DNA of 12,834 bases, taken from positions 1 to 12,834 of the forward strand of contig JAADFY010000236.1 in NCBI GenBank assembly GCA_013152625.1, given 5' to 3'. The position numbers and the translations under genes are program-made. How positions within the stretch are numbered: position 1 is the stretch's first letter; each line of letters starts with the position of its first letter. The stretch is from Alphaproteobacteria bacterium (GTDB lineage Bacteria > Pseudomonadota > Alphaproteobacteria > Rhizobiales > Devosiaceae). The notes below the pieces were generated by a model. That model was not told where the DNA came from. It did not search any database and worked only from the letters and a program-made list of their open reading frames with translations. This document shows, one piece after another, positions 6,748 through 12,834 of the stretch.

Positions 6748-7862
6748 TATTCAAGTTTCTCCTTCAGGAATGCTTCCACCAATACGCCGTCGACCCCGGG
6801 TTGTACAAAGGCTTTGCCGATCCCCCGGGTCAGAACAAAGGTCAGGGCCCCGCCGGTTACTTTTTTGTCTTGCCCGATCAGCGTCATCAGTTCGGGTGCC
6901 GTTGGCGGTTCAACCGTGATATCGGCTAATGTGGTGGGCAGGCCCGCCCGATGCAAATGTTTTGCCATTCGCGCCCCGTCATGGGCTGGCGCGAGCCCCA
7001 ACCGCGAGGAGTATTCATGGGCCAGCACACAGCCGATGGCCACGGCCTCCCCATGCAGCAACGCGCCGGAATAACCCGCGGCTGCTTCCAGTGCGTGCCC
7101 GAACGTGTGCCCCAGATTGAGTAACGCGCGTTCGCCGGCCTCGCGTTCATCTTTTGCCACGATGGTTGCTTTTATGGCAACGGCGCGGGCAATCGCGGTG
7201 GCCAGGGCCGGACCCCGGGCCAGGATTTCGTCCAGATTGGCGTCGAGCCAGTCAAAAAAATCTTCGTCGCAGATCAAGGCATGTTTGACCAGTTCCCCAT
7301 AGCCGGATGCAAACTGGCGGGCCGGCAGGGTCTCAAGGGCAGTCAGATCTGCGGCCACGAAAAGGGGTTGGTGAAAGGCGCCGAACAGATTTTTTCCCAA
7401 TCTTGAATTGATCCCGGTCTTGCCGCCCACAGACGAATCTACCTGGGCCAAAAGACTGGTTGGCACCTGAATGAAATCCATGCCCCGCCGGGTAATGGCA
7501 GCGGCAAACCCGGCCAGATCCCCCACCACTCCGCCACCAAGGGCAATAACAATATCGCCCCGCTCCAGCCGCGCGCCAATGAGCGCCTCGACGATCATTT
7601 CCAGAGTGGCAAAACATTTTGATGCCTCCCCGGCGGCCACGATAACCTCCATATGGGCGATACCGGCGGCCTCAAGGCTTTTGTTCAAACGCCCCAGTTG
7701 GGTTGCCGCCACATTCTCATCGGTCACAATGCCCACCCGGCGGCCCTTGTGGTTTTTGCACAAGAAATCAGCAACGGTTTCAAAGGCGTTTTCGCCGATT
7801 TTGATATCATAGCCCCGCGCGCCAAGCGCCACGCGAACCGTGTGAAACTGCCCTTGGGTCAT
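6747..7862 (-). CDS. aroB: 3-Dehydroquinate synthase
   Basis: AroB converts 3-deoxy-D-arabino-heptulosonate 7-phosphate to 3-dehydroquinate, the second shikimate-pathway step, using NAD+ and a divalent metal. The 371-residue length is normal. Visible motifs: the NAD-binding glycine-rich GGGVVGDLAGF (109-119), VPTSLLAQVDSSVGGKTG (133-150), GYGELVKHALI with the metal-ligand glutamate at about 190, LNLGHTFGHALE with His252 and His256, and LHGEAV with His270. The three metal ligands expected from the family (Glu190, His252, His270) are all present. The ATG overlaps the aroK TGA in an ATGA, and the stop overlaps the next gene's ATG, so it is translationally coupled on both sides. The aroK-aroB pairing is very common in proteobacteria. 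Confidence 0.97.
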   Translation of the reverse strand: MTQGQFHTVRVALGARGYDIKIGENAFETVADFLCKNHKGRRVGIVTDENVAATQLGRLNKSLEAAGIAHMEVIVAAGEASKCFATLEMIVEALIGARLERGDIVIALGGGVVGDLAGFAAAITRRGMDFIQVPTSLLAQVDSSVGGKTGINSRLGKNLFGAFHQPLFVAADLTALETLPARQFASGYGELVKHALICDEDFFDWLDANLDEILARGPALATAIARAVAIKATIVAKDEREAGERALLNLGHTFGHALEAAAGYSGALLHGEAVAIGCVLAHEYSSRLGLAPAHDGARMAKHLHRAGLPTTLADITVEPPTAPELMTLIGQDKKVTGGALTFVLTRGIGKAFVQPGVDGVLVEAFLKEKLE

Positions 7863-8461
7863 GAGCCGGTTCGGGCCCGATCATAAAACAGCTCCGACAG
7901 GGCAACGATGGCCTGTTCGGCCACATGATCGTGGGGAATATCCCGCGAGATGATGGTTACATCAGCCTGGGAATAGCGCGGATAGCGCACTTCGATCAGA
8001 TCTTCGAGGGTCTTGCGCGGGTTTTCGGTTTTAAGCAGCGGCCGATGGCCCCGCCGCGAAACCCGCGAGAAAAGCAGATCGGTATCCGCTTTCAGCCATA
8101 CCGACACCGCCTGCTGTTTGATCAGGTCCCTTGTGGCGTCGTTGACAAGAACGCCCCCGCCGGTGGCCACCACCATATCGCGGCCTTTAAGAATGCGTGC
8201 CACAACCCGGGCTTCCCCGGCCCGAAATTCGGCCTCGCCATGGGTTTCGAAAATTTCCTCGATGGTCATGCCCGCCGCTTTTTCGATTTCGGCATCGCTG
8301 TCGACAAATTCCAGGCCCAGATGGGTTGCCAGGCGGCGACCGACAGTGGTTTTGCCTGCGCCCATCATGCCAACCAGCACAACGGGCCGCCCGCCGAGTT
8401 GTTCGAGCACGAACTGGCGCTGGGCCGGTGTTGCGTTGGGGGGGGTAAGTGTAGCCTCCAC
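7859..8461 (-). CDS. aroK: Shikimate kinase
   Basis: AroK phosphorylates shikimate to shikimate 3-phosphate with ATP. The 200-residue protein carries an N-terminal extension of about 25 residues before the core. The P-loop GMMGAGKTT is at 31-39, the shikimate-binding acidic DSD at 54-56, the FR arginine at 80, ATGGG at about 99-103, the lid RGHRPLL at about 137-143, and RYPRYSQAD near 159-167. The start is a GTG at 8461-8459, with AAGGGA ending seven or eight bases upstream. An eight-base C run lies in codons 6-8, a spot where sequencing or replication slippage would shift the frame early. It heads the aroK-aroB-CNNM/CBS operon and diverges from the 47-residue membrane protein gene. AroL as an alternative name is not favoured, given the linkage to aroB. 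Confidence 0.95.
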   Translation of the reverse strand: MEATLTPPNATPAQRQFVLEQLGGRPVVLVGMMGAGKTTVGRRLATHLGLEFVDSDAEIEKAAGMTIEEIFETHGEAEFRAGEARVVARILKGRDMVVATGGGVLVNDATRDLIKQQAVSVWLKADTDLLFSRVSRRGHRPLLKTENPRKTLEDLIEVRYPRYSQADVTIISRDIPHDHVAEQAIVALSELFYDRARTGS

Positions 8462-8531
8462 AGTAATATCCCTTTTCTGGCCTTATTGTGCCGTATCTGT
8501 TCGCGCCATTGTGCTTGAACGTGGCCACCAA

Positions 8532-8560
8532 ATCATACATGAGTTAAGTTGGAGAGGTAA
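8532..8560 (-). promoter_or_regulatory. Candidate promoter for aroK-aroB
   Basis: On the minus strand TATGAT (8537-8532, five of six -10 consensus bases) lies 17 bases after TTACCT (8560-8555, three of six). Transcription would begin near 8525, giving a leader of about 63 bases before the aroK GTG. The -10 is good and the -35 poor. The site lies in the 107-base divergent gap shared with the small membrane protein gene. Confidence 0.3.
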
Positions 8561-8568
8561 TTGCCCAG

Positions 8569-8712
8569 ATGCCAACCCTGATCCGGCTATTTGTTTTGCT
8601 TGCCATCCTGGGGGGGGTGGCATTTGGGGGTATGGTCGCGCTGACCGTATTTGTAAAGCCCGGCCAGGAAGAGATCACCCAGCGCATTCCCGCCCGCGAT
8701 CTGTTCGGCTAG
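8569..8712 (+). CDS. Small conserved-looking membrane protein, 47 residues
   Basis: An ATG at 8569 opens a 47-residue frame ending in TAG at 8710-8712. The protein has a short basic N-terminus (MPTLIR), one hydrophobic segment rich in Leu, Gly and Val at about residues 5-29, then a charged, proline-containing tail (KPGQEEITQRIPARDLFG). That makes a single-pass inner-membrane protein with the tail probably in the periplasm. GGAGAGG lies 11 bases upstream, a slightly long but usable spacing. The stop is four bases before the xerD start, so the two are probably co-translated; xerD itself lacks a clear ribosome site. I recall a similar short gene with a charged RIPP-like tail between aroK and xerD in rhizobia, sometimes mislabelled 'histidine kinase'. 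No function is known to me, and a kinase role is impossible at this length. Confidence 0.75.
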   Translation: MPTLIRLFVLLAILGGVAFGGMVALTVFVKPGQEEITQRIPARDLFG

Positions 8713-8716
8713 CTCC

Positions 8717-9640
8717 ATGTCGCACCCACCGGTCCCACTCGGTTGGGCTCAAAGCGTTGAGGCGTTTTTGGAAATGATGAGTGCGGAGCGCGGTGCGGCC
8801 CGTAACACCCTTCATGCCTATCGCCGTGATCTGGTGGACTATTGCGTGTTTGTCGAGACCGGCGGCGGAATTATTTTTTCCAGTGGCCGCCCCGAGGTTC
8901 AAAGGTATCTGTCGGCACTCACCAAACGTGGTTTGGCTGCCGCCAGTGCCGCCCGCCAGCTAAGTGCCATGCGCCAGTTTCACCGGTTCCTGGTAGCCGA
9001 GGGCCTGCGCACCGACGACCCGACCCGCATTGTGCCGGCCCCGAAACGCGCCGCCGCCCTGCCCAAAACCATAAGCGTTGAACAGGTGGGGCACCTGCTC
9101 GATTGCGCCGGGCGTGAGGCGGGGTTGCCGGATTTGGCCCCGGCAAAATTGCACCGGGCCCGGCGTTTGCATGTGTTGCTCGAACTGCTTTATGCCACCG
9201 GTATGCGGGTTTCAGAACTGGTGGCGCTGCCCCGAAAGGCGATCGTAAAAGACGCCATGTTTCTCGAAATCGTCGGCAAGGGCGGGCGCGAACGCATTGT
9301 TCCGCTAACCGACAAGGCACGAGGTGCCTTGTTTGACTACGCCACGCCGGGCCCCGGTTTTGTTTTTGCGGCCAGTTCCGCCAACGGCCATCTCGCCCGT
9401 CAGGTTTTTGCCCGCGATCTGAAAGCGCTGGCGGTACGGTCTGGATTGCCCGCTCACTCGGTTTCCCCCCACGTGCTTCGCCACGCTTTTGCCTCTCATT
9501 TGCTCGAAGGGGGGGCCGATCTGCGTGTGGTGCAGGTGCTGCTCGGCCATGCCGATATTTCCACCACCCAGATTTACACCCATCTTCTGGACGCAAGGTT
9601 GCGCGCCCTGGTCGCAACCCATCCCATGGCGGTGGCATAA
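8717..9640 (+). CDS. xerD: Tyrosine recombinase XerD
   Basis: XerD resolves chromosome dimers at dif together with XerC and FtsK. The 307-residue protein has the N-terminal SAM-like core-binding domain (about 11-98) and the C-terminal catalytic domain. All six catalytic positions are visible: Arg164 (TGMRVSEL), Lys188 (VGKGGRER), His252 and Arg255 (HVLRHAFASHLL), His278 (LLGHADIST) and Tyr287 (TQIYTHL). It sits in the core position beside accA and aroK, with no integron, phage or attachment-site context, so a housekeeping Xer role is favoured over an integrase. XerC versus XerD rests on remembered gene order and overall resemblance, and is slightly less certain. No clear Shine-Dalgarno precedes the ATG; the stop of the 47-residue gene is four bases upstream, suggesting coupled translation. 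Confidence 0.9.
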   Translation: MSHPPVPLGWAQSVEAFLEMMSAERGAARNTLHAYRRDLVDYCVFVETGGGIIFSSGRPEVQRYLSALTKRGLAAASAARQLSAMRQFHRFLVAEGLRTDDPTRIVPAPKRAAALPKTISVEQVGHLLDCAGREAGLPDLAPAKLHRARRLHVLLELLYATGMRVSELVALPRKAIVKDAMFLEIVGKGGRERIVPLTDKARGALFDYATPGPGFVFAASSANGHLARQVFARDLKALAVRSGLPAHSVSPHVLRHAFASHLLEGGADLRVVQVLLGHADISTTQIYTHLLDARLRALVATHPMAVA

Positions 9641-9735
9641 TCGAGGTCAAACCCTTGACACACCGCCCTCCGGTCGCCACGTTTTTGCCAATCATCCCCA
9701 ATTGAAACCGGCGCAAAAGAGCACACAAACCCCCC

Positions 9736-10692
9736 ATGCAGTCCTATCTCGAATTTGAAAAGCCCGTGGCCGATCTTCAGGGCAAGGTTCAAGAACTCAA
9801 GGCCCTGGCCCAAAGCGGCGAGGCGGTGGATATTGATGACGAAGTTGAGCGGCTGGAGGCGCGGGCCGACGAGGCTTTGCGTGAAATTTACAAAAAACTC
9901 ACCCCCTGGCAGAAAACCCAGGTTGCCCGCCACCCGGCCCGGCCCCATTTTTCCCACTATCTAACCCATCTCATAACCGATTTCGTACCCCTGGCCGGCG
10001 ACCGGAAATTTGCCGACGACAAGGCGGTTCTGACCGGGTTTGGCCGTTTTGAGGGGCGTTCGGTAGCGGTCATGGGCCATGAAAAAGGTTCCACCACCGA
10101 AGCCCGATTAAAACACAATTTCGGCATGGCCCGCCCCGAGGGCTATCGCAAGGCGGTGCGCATAATGGACATGGCCGACCGGTTCGATATTCCCGTGCTT
10201 TCGTTTATCGATACCGCCGGCGCCTATCCCGGCATTGGCGCCGAGGAGCGCGGGCAGGCTGAAGCGATCGCCCGCTCCACCGAGAAATGTTTAAGTCTGG
10301 GTGTGCCCAATCTGGCGATTGTCATTGGCGAGGGCGGTTCGGGCGGAGCCATCGCCATTGCCACCGCCAACCGCGTTTTAATGCTCGAACATGCCATTTA
10401 CACCGCCGCTTCCCCCGAGGCCTCCGCTTCGATCCTGTGGCGTGATGCCGCAAAGGCCCAGGACGCGGCCACCGCCATGAAGATAACCGCGGAGGACCTG
10501 ATGGGGTTTGGGGTCATTGACGGGATAATTGATGAGCCCGTGGGCGGCGCCCATCGGGGTATCGAGGAGGCCATGGAAGCTTGCCGGCAGGCGGTGGCAA
10601 CGTTTCTGTCCGATTTTACCGGCAAATCCCGGCTCGAAATCCGCGAGCATCGGCGGGAGAAATTTTACAAGATCGGCTCGGAACTGAATTAG
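9736..10692 (+). CDS. accA: Acetyl-CoA carboxylase carboxyltransferase subunit alpha
   Basis: AccA pairs with AccD to transfer the carboxyl group from carboxybiotin to acetyl-CoA, forming malonyl-CoA for fatty-acid synthesis in the cytoplasm. The 318-residue length is standard. Landmarks: LEFEKPVADL near the start with a helical arm to about residue 60, WQKTQVARHPARP, GDRKFADDKA, the substrate-pocket segment DTAGAYPGIGAEERGQ at about 155-170, GEGGSGGAIAIA at about 197-208, and SPEASASILWRD. The last has SPEA where many bacteria have SPEG; I recall this as usual in alphaproteobacteria. The ATG at 9736 has no obvious ribosome site. A perfect TTGACA at 9655-9660 lies upstream in the 95-base gap after xerD, but without a good -10. 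The stop falls inside a small hairpin shared with the convergent permease stop. Confidence 0.97.
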   Translation: MQSYLEFEKPVADLQGKVQELKALAQSGEAVDIDDEVERLEARADEALREIYKKLTPWQKTQVARHPARPHFSHYLTHLITDFVPLAGDRKFADDKAVLTGFGRFEGRSVAVMGHEKGSTTEARLKHNFGMARPEGYRKAVRIMDMADRFDIPVLSFIDTAGAYPGIGAEERGQAEAIARSTEKCLSLGVPNLAIVIGEGGSGGAIAIATANRVLMLEHAIYTAASPEASASILWRDAAKAQDAATAMKITAEDLMGFGVIDGIIDEPVGGAHRGIEEAMEACRQAVATFLSDFTGKSRLEIREHRREKFYKIGSELN

Positions 10693-10705
10693 GGTCCAGG
10701 CCCTA
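10690..10705. terminator. Small hairpin spanning both convergent stop codons
   Basis: TAGGGT-CCAG-GCCCTA forms five Watson-Crick pairs plus one T-G wobble. The left arm begins with the accA TAG and the right arm, read on the minus strand, begins with the permease TAG. It is short and has no T-tract in either direction, so a terminator role is uncertain; the palindrome may be partly a by-product of two facing TAG codons. Confidence 0.25.
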
Positions 10706-12490
10706 CAGCGGCCAGACCACAAGAATAACCGGCACCGCCGTGGCCACCACCAGAATTTCCAGCGGCAGGCCCATGCGCCAGTAATCGCCAAATTTGTAAC
10801 CGCCCGGGCCAAGAATGAGCATATTGTTTTTATGCCCGATGGGGGTCAGGAAGGCACAACTCGCCCCCACCGCCACCGCCATCAGGAACGGATCGGGGTT
10901 CACCCCCATATTTTGCGCCAATGCCAGCCCCACCGGGGCCGCGACAATGGCGGTAGCGGTATTGTTGAGCACATCCGACATGGTCATGGTCACCACCATA
11001 ACCGCCGTTAGCGCCACCCATGCCGGCAGGCCGCCGGTCAGAACGGTCAGACCACTGGCGATCAGAGCCGTGCCACCGCTGCTTTCCAGCGCCGCCCCAA
11101 GCGGAATGAAAGCGGCCAGCAAAACGATTACCGGCCATTCGATGGCGTCGTAAATTTCGCGCAACGGCACAATGTCGGTCAAGGCATAGGCCACCACGAC
11201 GGCGGCCAGAACCACCGGCAGGTCCACCAGTCCGATGGCCGCCGCCCCGATAGCGGCAGAGAAAATCCCGATCGCCATCCAGGCGCGGCTGTGCTGGATA
11301 ACATTAAAGCCCCGGTCGGCCAGGGGCAGGCTGGAGGTACGCGAAATCAGGTCCTCCACGGCTTCGGGCGCCCCCACCAGCAACACGATATCCCCCGGTT
11401 GCAACTTGGTTTTGCGCACCTGGGTGCGAATGGTGCGGCCCTGCCGCGAAATGCCCAGCAAGGTGGCGCCATAGCGGCGCAGCAGCCGCATCTGCTGGGC
11501 GGTGCGCCCCGCCAGCCGGCTTTCCGACGTGACCACCGCCTCGGCCAGAACCAGATCATCACCCAGGACAGTATCCATAACGCTGCCGGTTCCCGAACCG
11601 GCCTGCAACGACAGTCCCAGCGCTCCGTTCAGGGCGTTGATCGCCTCTGGCGAGGCCTTGACCACCAGCCGGTCGCCGGCCCGGATGATCTCCCGGCGGG
11701 CCCGGCCGGGCAGCCGCTTGCCCCGCCGCAAAAGTCCCAAAACCTCGCAATCATTTTCATGGGCGGTTTCATCGAGATCGCGCACCTGGGTGCCGATGAT
11801 TTTCGAACCCTTGGGCACTTCCAGATCGGCCACATAGCCTTCGAGCCGGGCCAGTTCTTTTGGAGCGTTTCGGTTGGTTTTGCCCTGGGGGATCAGGCGC
11901 CAGCCGATGGTGGAAATAAAGATGATCCCGACAATGGCGGCTGCGGCGCCCACCGCGAAAAAATCAAACATGCGGAACGGTTCGCCAATTGCGGTTTGCC
12001 GGAACGAGGCGATGATGATGTTGGGCGGGGTGCCGATCAGGGTGGTCAGGCCGCCTAAAATGGTGGCAAAACTGAGGGGCATCAATGTTTGGCCCGGTGG
12101 TCGACCGGCCTTGTTGGCGGCCTGTATGTCCACCGGCATTAACAGCGCCAGCGCGGCCACATTGTTCATGAACCCCGATAGCAGCCCGCCAATGCCCCCG
12201 AACAGGGCAATATGCAGGCCAAGCGCCCGGGAATGATCGACAAATGTGCGCGTGATGATATCGACGGCGCCGGAATTGAGCAGTCCCCGGGATACGATCA
12301 GGACCAGTGCGACAACCATGGTTGCCGGGTGGCCGAAGCCGTCAAAGGCCGTATTGGAAGGCACCACGCCGAGCAAAAGCCCCGCAACAAGGGCGGTAAA
12401 TGCAATGAGATCATAGCGGATCCGGCCCCACAAGAGTGCCCCGAATACGACGCCGAACAGGCCAAAAAGAATAAGTTGAGTGCTGGTCAC
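10703..12490 (-). CDS. SLC13-type permease with two internal RCK_C (TrkA-C) domains
   Basis: From a GTG at 12490 this is a 595-residue inner-membrane protein. The first half (about 1-205) has several hydrophobic segments and the conserved MNNVAALALLMPV and TLIGTPPNII motifs. A soluble insert at about 213-387 contains two RCK_C/TrkA-C-like domains, with GDRLVVKASPEAI and GDIVLLVGAPEAVEDL as their recognisable ends. The second half (about 400-595) repeats the transporter fold with SDVLNNTATAIVAAP and TPIGHKNNMLILGPGGY. This matches the divalent-anion:Na+ symporter superfamily (SLC13/ArsB-NhaD), often labelled a sulfate or citrate transporter; the substrate cannot be read here. The frame stays open to a TTG at 12517 with AAGG seven bases upstream, so the start could be nine codons earlier; GTG is preferred because TSTQLILFG aligns with the usual family N-terminus. 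It is convergent with accA. Confidence 0.9.
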   Translation of the reverse strand: MTSTQLILFGLFGVVFGALLWGRIRYDLIAFTALVAGLLLGVVPSNTAFDGFGHPATMVVALVLIVSRGLLNSGAVDIITRTFVDHSRALGLHIALFGGIGGLLSGFMNNVAALALLMPVDIQAANKAGRPPGQTLMPLSFATILGGLTTLIGTPPNIIIASFRQTAIGEPFRMFDFFAVGAAAAIVGIIFISTIGWRLIPQGKTNRNAPKELARLEGYVADLEVPKGSKIIGTQVRDLDETAHENDCEVLGLLRRGKRLPGRARREIIRAGDRLVVKASPEAINALNGALGLSLQAGSGTGSVMDTVLGDDLVLAEAVVTSESRLAGRTAQQMRLLRRYGATLLGISRQGRTIRTQVRKTKLQPGDIVLLVGAPEAVEDLISRTSSLPLADRGFNVIQHSRAWMAIGIFSAAIGAAAIGLVDLPVVLAAVVVAYALTDIVPLREIYDAIEWPVIVLLAAFIPLGAALESSGGTALIASGLTVLTGGLPAWVALTAVMVVTMTMSDVLNNTATAIVAAPVGLALAQNMGVNPDPFLMAVAVGASCAFLTPIGHKNNMLILGPGGYKFGDYWRMGLPLEILVVATAVPVILVVWPL

Positions 12491-12525
12491 AGGCCCCGGG
12501 CAATCCAAACGAAACAAAGTGGGAC

Positions 12526-12553
12526 CTTAACCGGCTATTGGCCCCAGGTTAAG
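12526..12553. repeat. Inverted repeat upstream of the permease
   Basis: CTTAACC (12526-12532) and GGTTAAG (12547-12553) are a perfect seven-base inverted repeat with a 14-base spacer. GGC and GCC inside the spacer allow three more pairs with a bulge. The arm nearest the permease overlaps the only AAGG ribosome-site candidate for its TTG start. It may be an operator or a leader hairpin. Confidence 0.5.
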
Positions 12554-12576
12554 CTGGTTTATTGAAGCGCCGCCCG

Positions 12577-12614
12577 GGCGAGGTGCGAGCCCCTACGCTC
12601 GCAGCCGCCTTTTT
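12577..12614 (+). terminator. Terminator-shaped hairpin followed by a T run
   Basis: TGCGAGC (12584-12590), a six-base loop and GCTCGCA (12597-12603) form a perfect seven-pair stem. GGCG (12577-12580) and CGCC (12606-12609) can extend it across small bulges. TTTTTCTCT follows at 12610. The shape is that of an intrinsic terminator for plus-strand transcription, yet no plus-strand gene lies to its left, so its purpose is unclear. Confidence 0.33.
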
Positions 12615-12629
12615 CTCTGACCGGGAGAA

Positions 12630-12834
12630 CAGCGAGCGCAAGCGAGCCGGCGCAAGCGCCGCACGTCGTAGGCCCGGTGCGGAGCACCGAATAGGCCGTG
12701 AGACAAAAAAGAGCGCGAAAGCGAACTCCGCGTGAAGAAAAAAGAGTACCCCCACCCCCGACCCCTCCCCGCAGGGGGGAGGGGGAAAGAGGGAAGGGCA
12801 AGGTGTGGTACTCCAAGAGTGAAAGAACACCCAC
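12630..12834. repeat. Non-coding stretch of short inverted and direct repeats
   Basis: I see no credible gene between the permease and the right edge (12518-12834). This part holds GCGCAAGCG twice (12636-12644 and 12650-12658), CGGCGC-AA-GCGCCG (12648-12661), CGGTGC-GGA-GCACCG (12675-12689) flanked by GGCC on both sides, a GAG-CGC-GAAA-GCG-AA-CTC hairpin (12711-12728), and CCCCTCCCC-GCAGG-GGGGAGGGG (12762-12784). A near-copy pair, GTGAGACAAAAAAGAG (12698-12713) and GTGAAGAAAAAAGAG (12732-12746), is also present. Two minus-strand frames stay open here but translate to low-complexity text including SPSPLRGG, which I recall as a frequent product of dispersed CCTCCCC/GGGGAGG intergenic repeats across proteobacteria. 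The repeat may continue past the edge. Confidence 0.55.

Noticed and set aside
8013..8777. A 254-codon plus-strand frame running from opposite aroK through the divergent gap into xerD.
   Set aside because: It crosses three better-supported features in other frames and carries no motif.
8717..9640. Tyrosine recombinase as a sign of an integrated element.
   Set aside because: Neighbours are core genes in the usual alphaproteobacterial order, with no tRNA, direct repeats or cargo; it is a housekeeping Xer protein.
9655..9660. Perfect TTGACA -35 element before accA.
   Set aside because: At 16-18 bases downstream I find nothing resembling a -10 box, so I did not list it as a promoter; 5' end mapping could revive it.
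8919..9737. A 272-codon minus-strand open frame opposite xerD.
   Set aside because: xerD shows all catalytic residues on the plus strand; the minus-strand translation is Arg/Pro/Gly rich without a domain.
11291..12058. A 255-codon plus-strand open frame opposite the permease.
   Set aside because: Both RCK_C domains and transporter motifs lie on the minus strand over these bases; the plus-strand text is Gln/His/Arg rich shadow.
12549..12834. Two overlapping minus-strand open frames of about 90 residues at the right edge.
   Set aside because: Translations are low in complexity, Arg/Gly/Pro rich and include repeat-derived text; no ribosome site or family resemblance is seen, and the DNA is filled with hairpins.

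Overview
The window looks like ordinary chromosome from an alphaproteobacterium, most likely of the Hyphomicrobiales (Rhizobiales). The evidence is the moderately high GC content, the aerobic-type cobaltochelatase pair cobS/cobT, and a gene order I recognise from rhizobia and their relatives: accA, xerD, a 47-residue membrane protein, aroK, aroB, a CNNM/CBS protein, bolA, a J-domain protein, cobS, cobT, and a phytase-type esterase-like protein. All assignments come from reading the sequence and from memory of these families; no search was run.

Layout from left to right. (1) 1-495, + strand: 3' part of a queuosine-precursor transporter (YhhQ family) cut by the window edge. (2) 485-4375, - strand: cobS, cobT and an exported esterase-like protein, read right to left, the last two joined by an ATGA overlap. 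A plausible promoter lies at 4438-4465. (3) 4497-5138, - strand: a small J-domain protein with an N-terminal cysteine cluster, divergent from bolA (5187-5477, +). (4) 5485-8461, - strand: an aroK-aroB-CNNM/CBS operon joined by ATGA and TAATG overlaps. (5) 8569-9640, + strand: the 47-residue membrane protein and xerD, followed by accA at 9736-10692. (6) 10703-12490, - strand: an SLC13-type permease with two RCK_C domains, convergent with accA. (7) 12518-12834: no credible gene, but a dense run of short inverted repeats.

Functionally this is housekeeping DNA. It covers cobalt insertion in aerobic B12 synthesis (CobS/CobT; CobN is not here), two shikimate-pathway steps (AroB, AroK), the carboxyltransferase alpha subunit for malonyl-CoA (AccA), chromosome dimer resolution (XerD), iron-sulfur/redox handling (BolA), and three transport-related membrane proteins. 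The genes are tightly packed with overlapping or nearly touching ends.

I found no phage, insertion sequence, CRISPR array, tRNA, rRNA or defence system, and no convincing undescribed multi-gene system. The points most worth a second look are the inverted-repeat-rich right edge, the short protein at 8569-8712, the cysteine-bearing J-domain protein beside cobS, and the TTG start of cobT.
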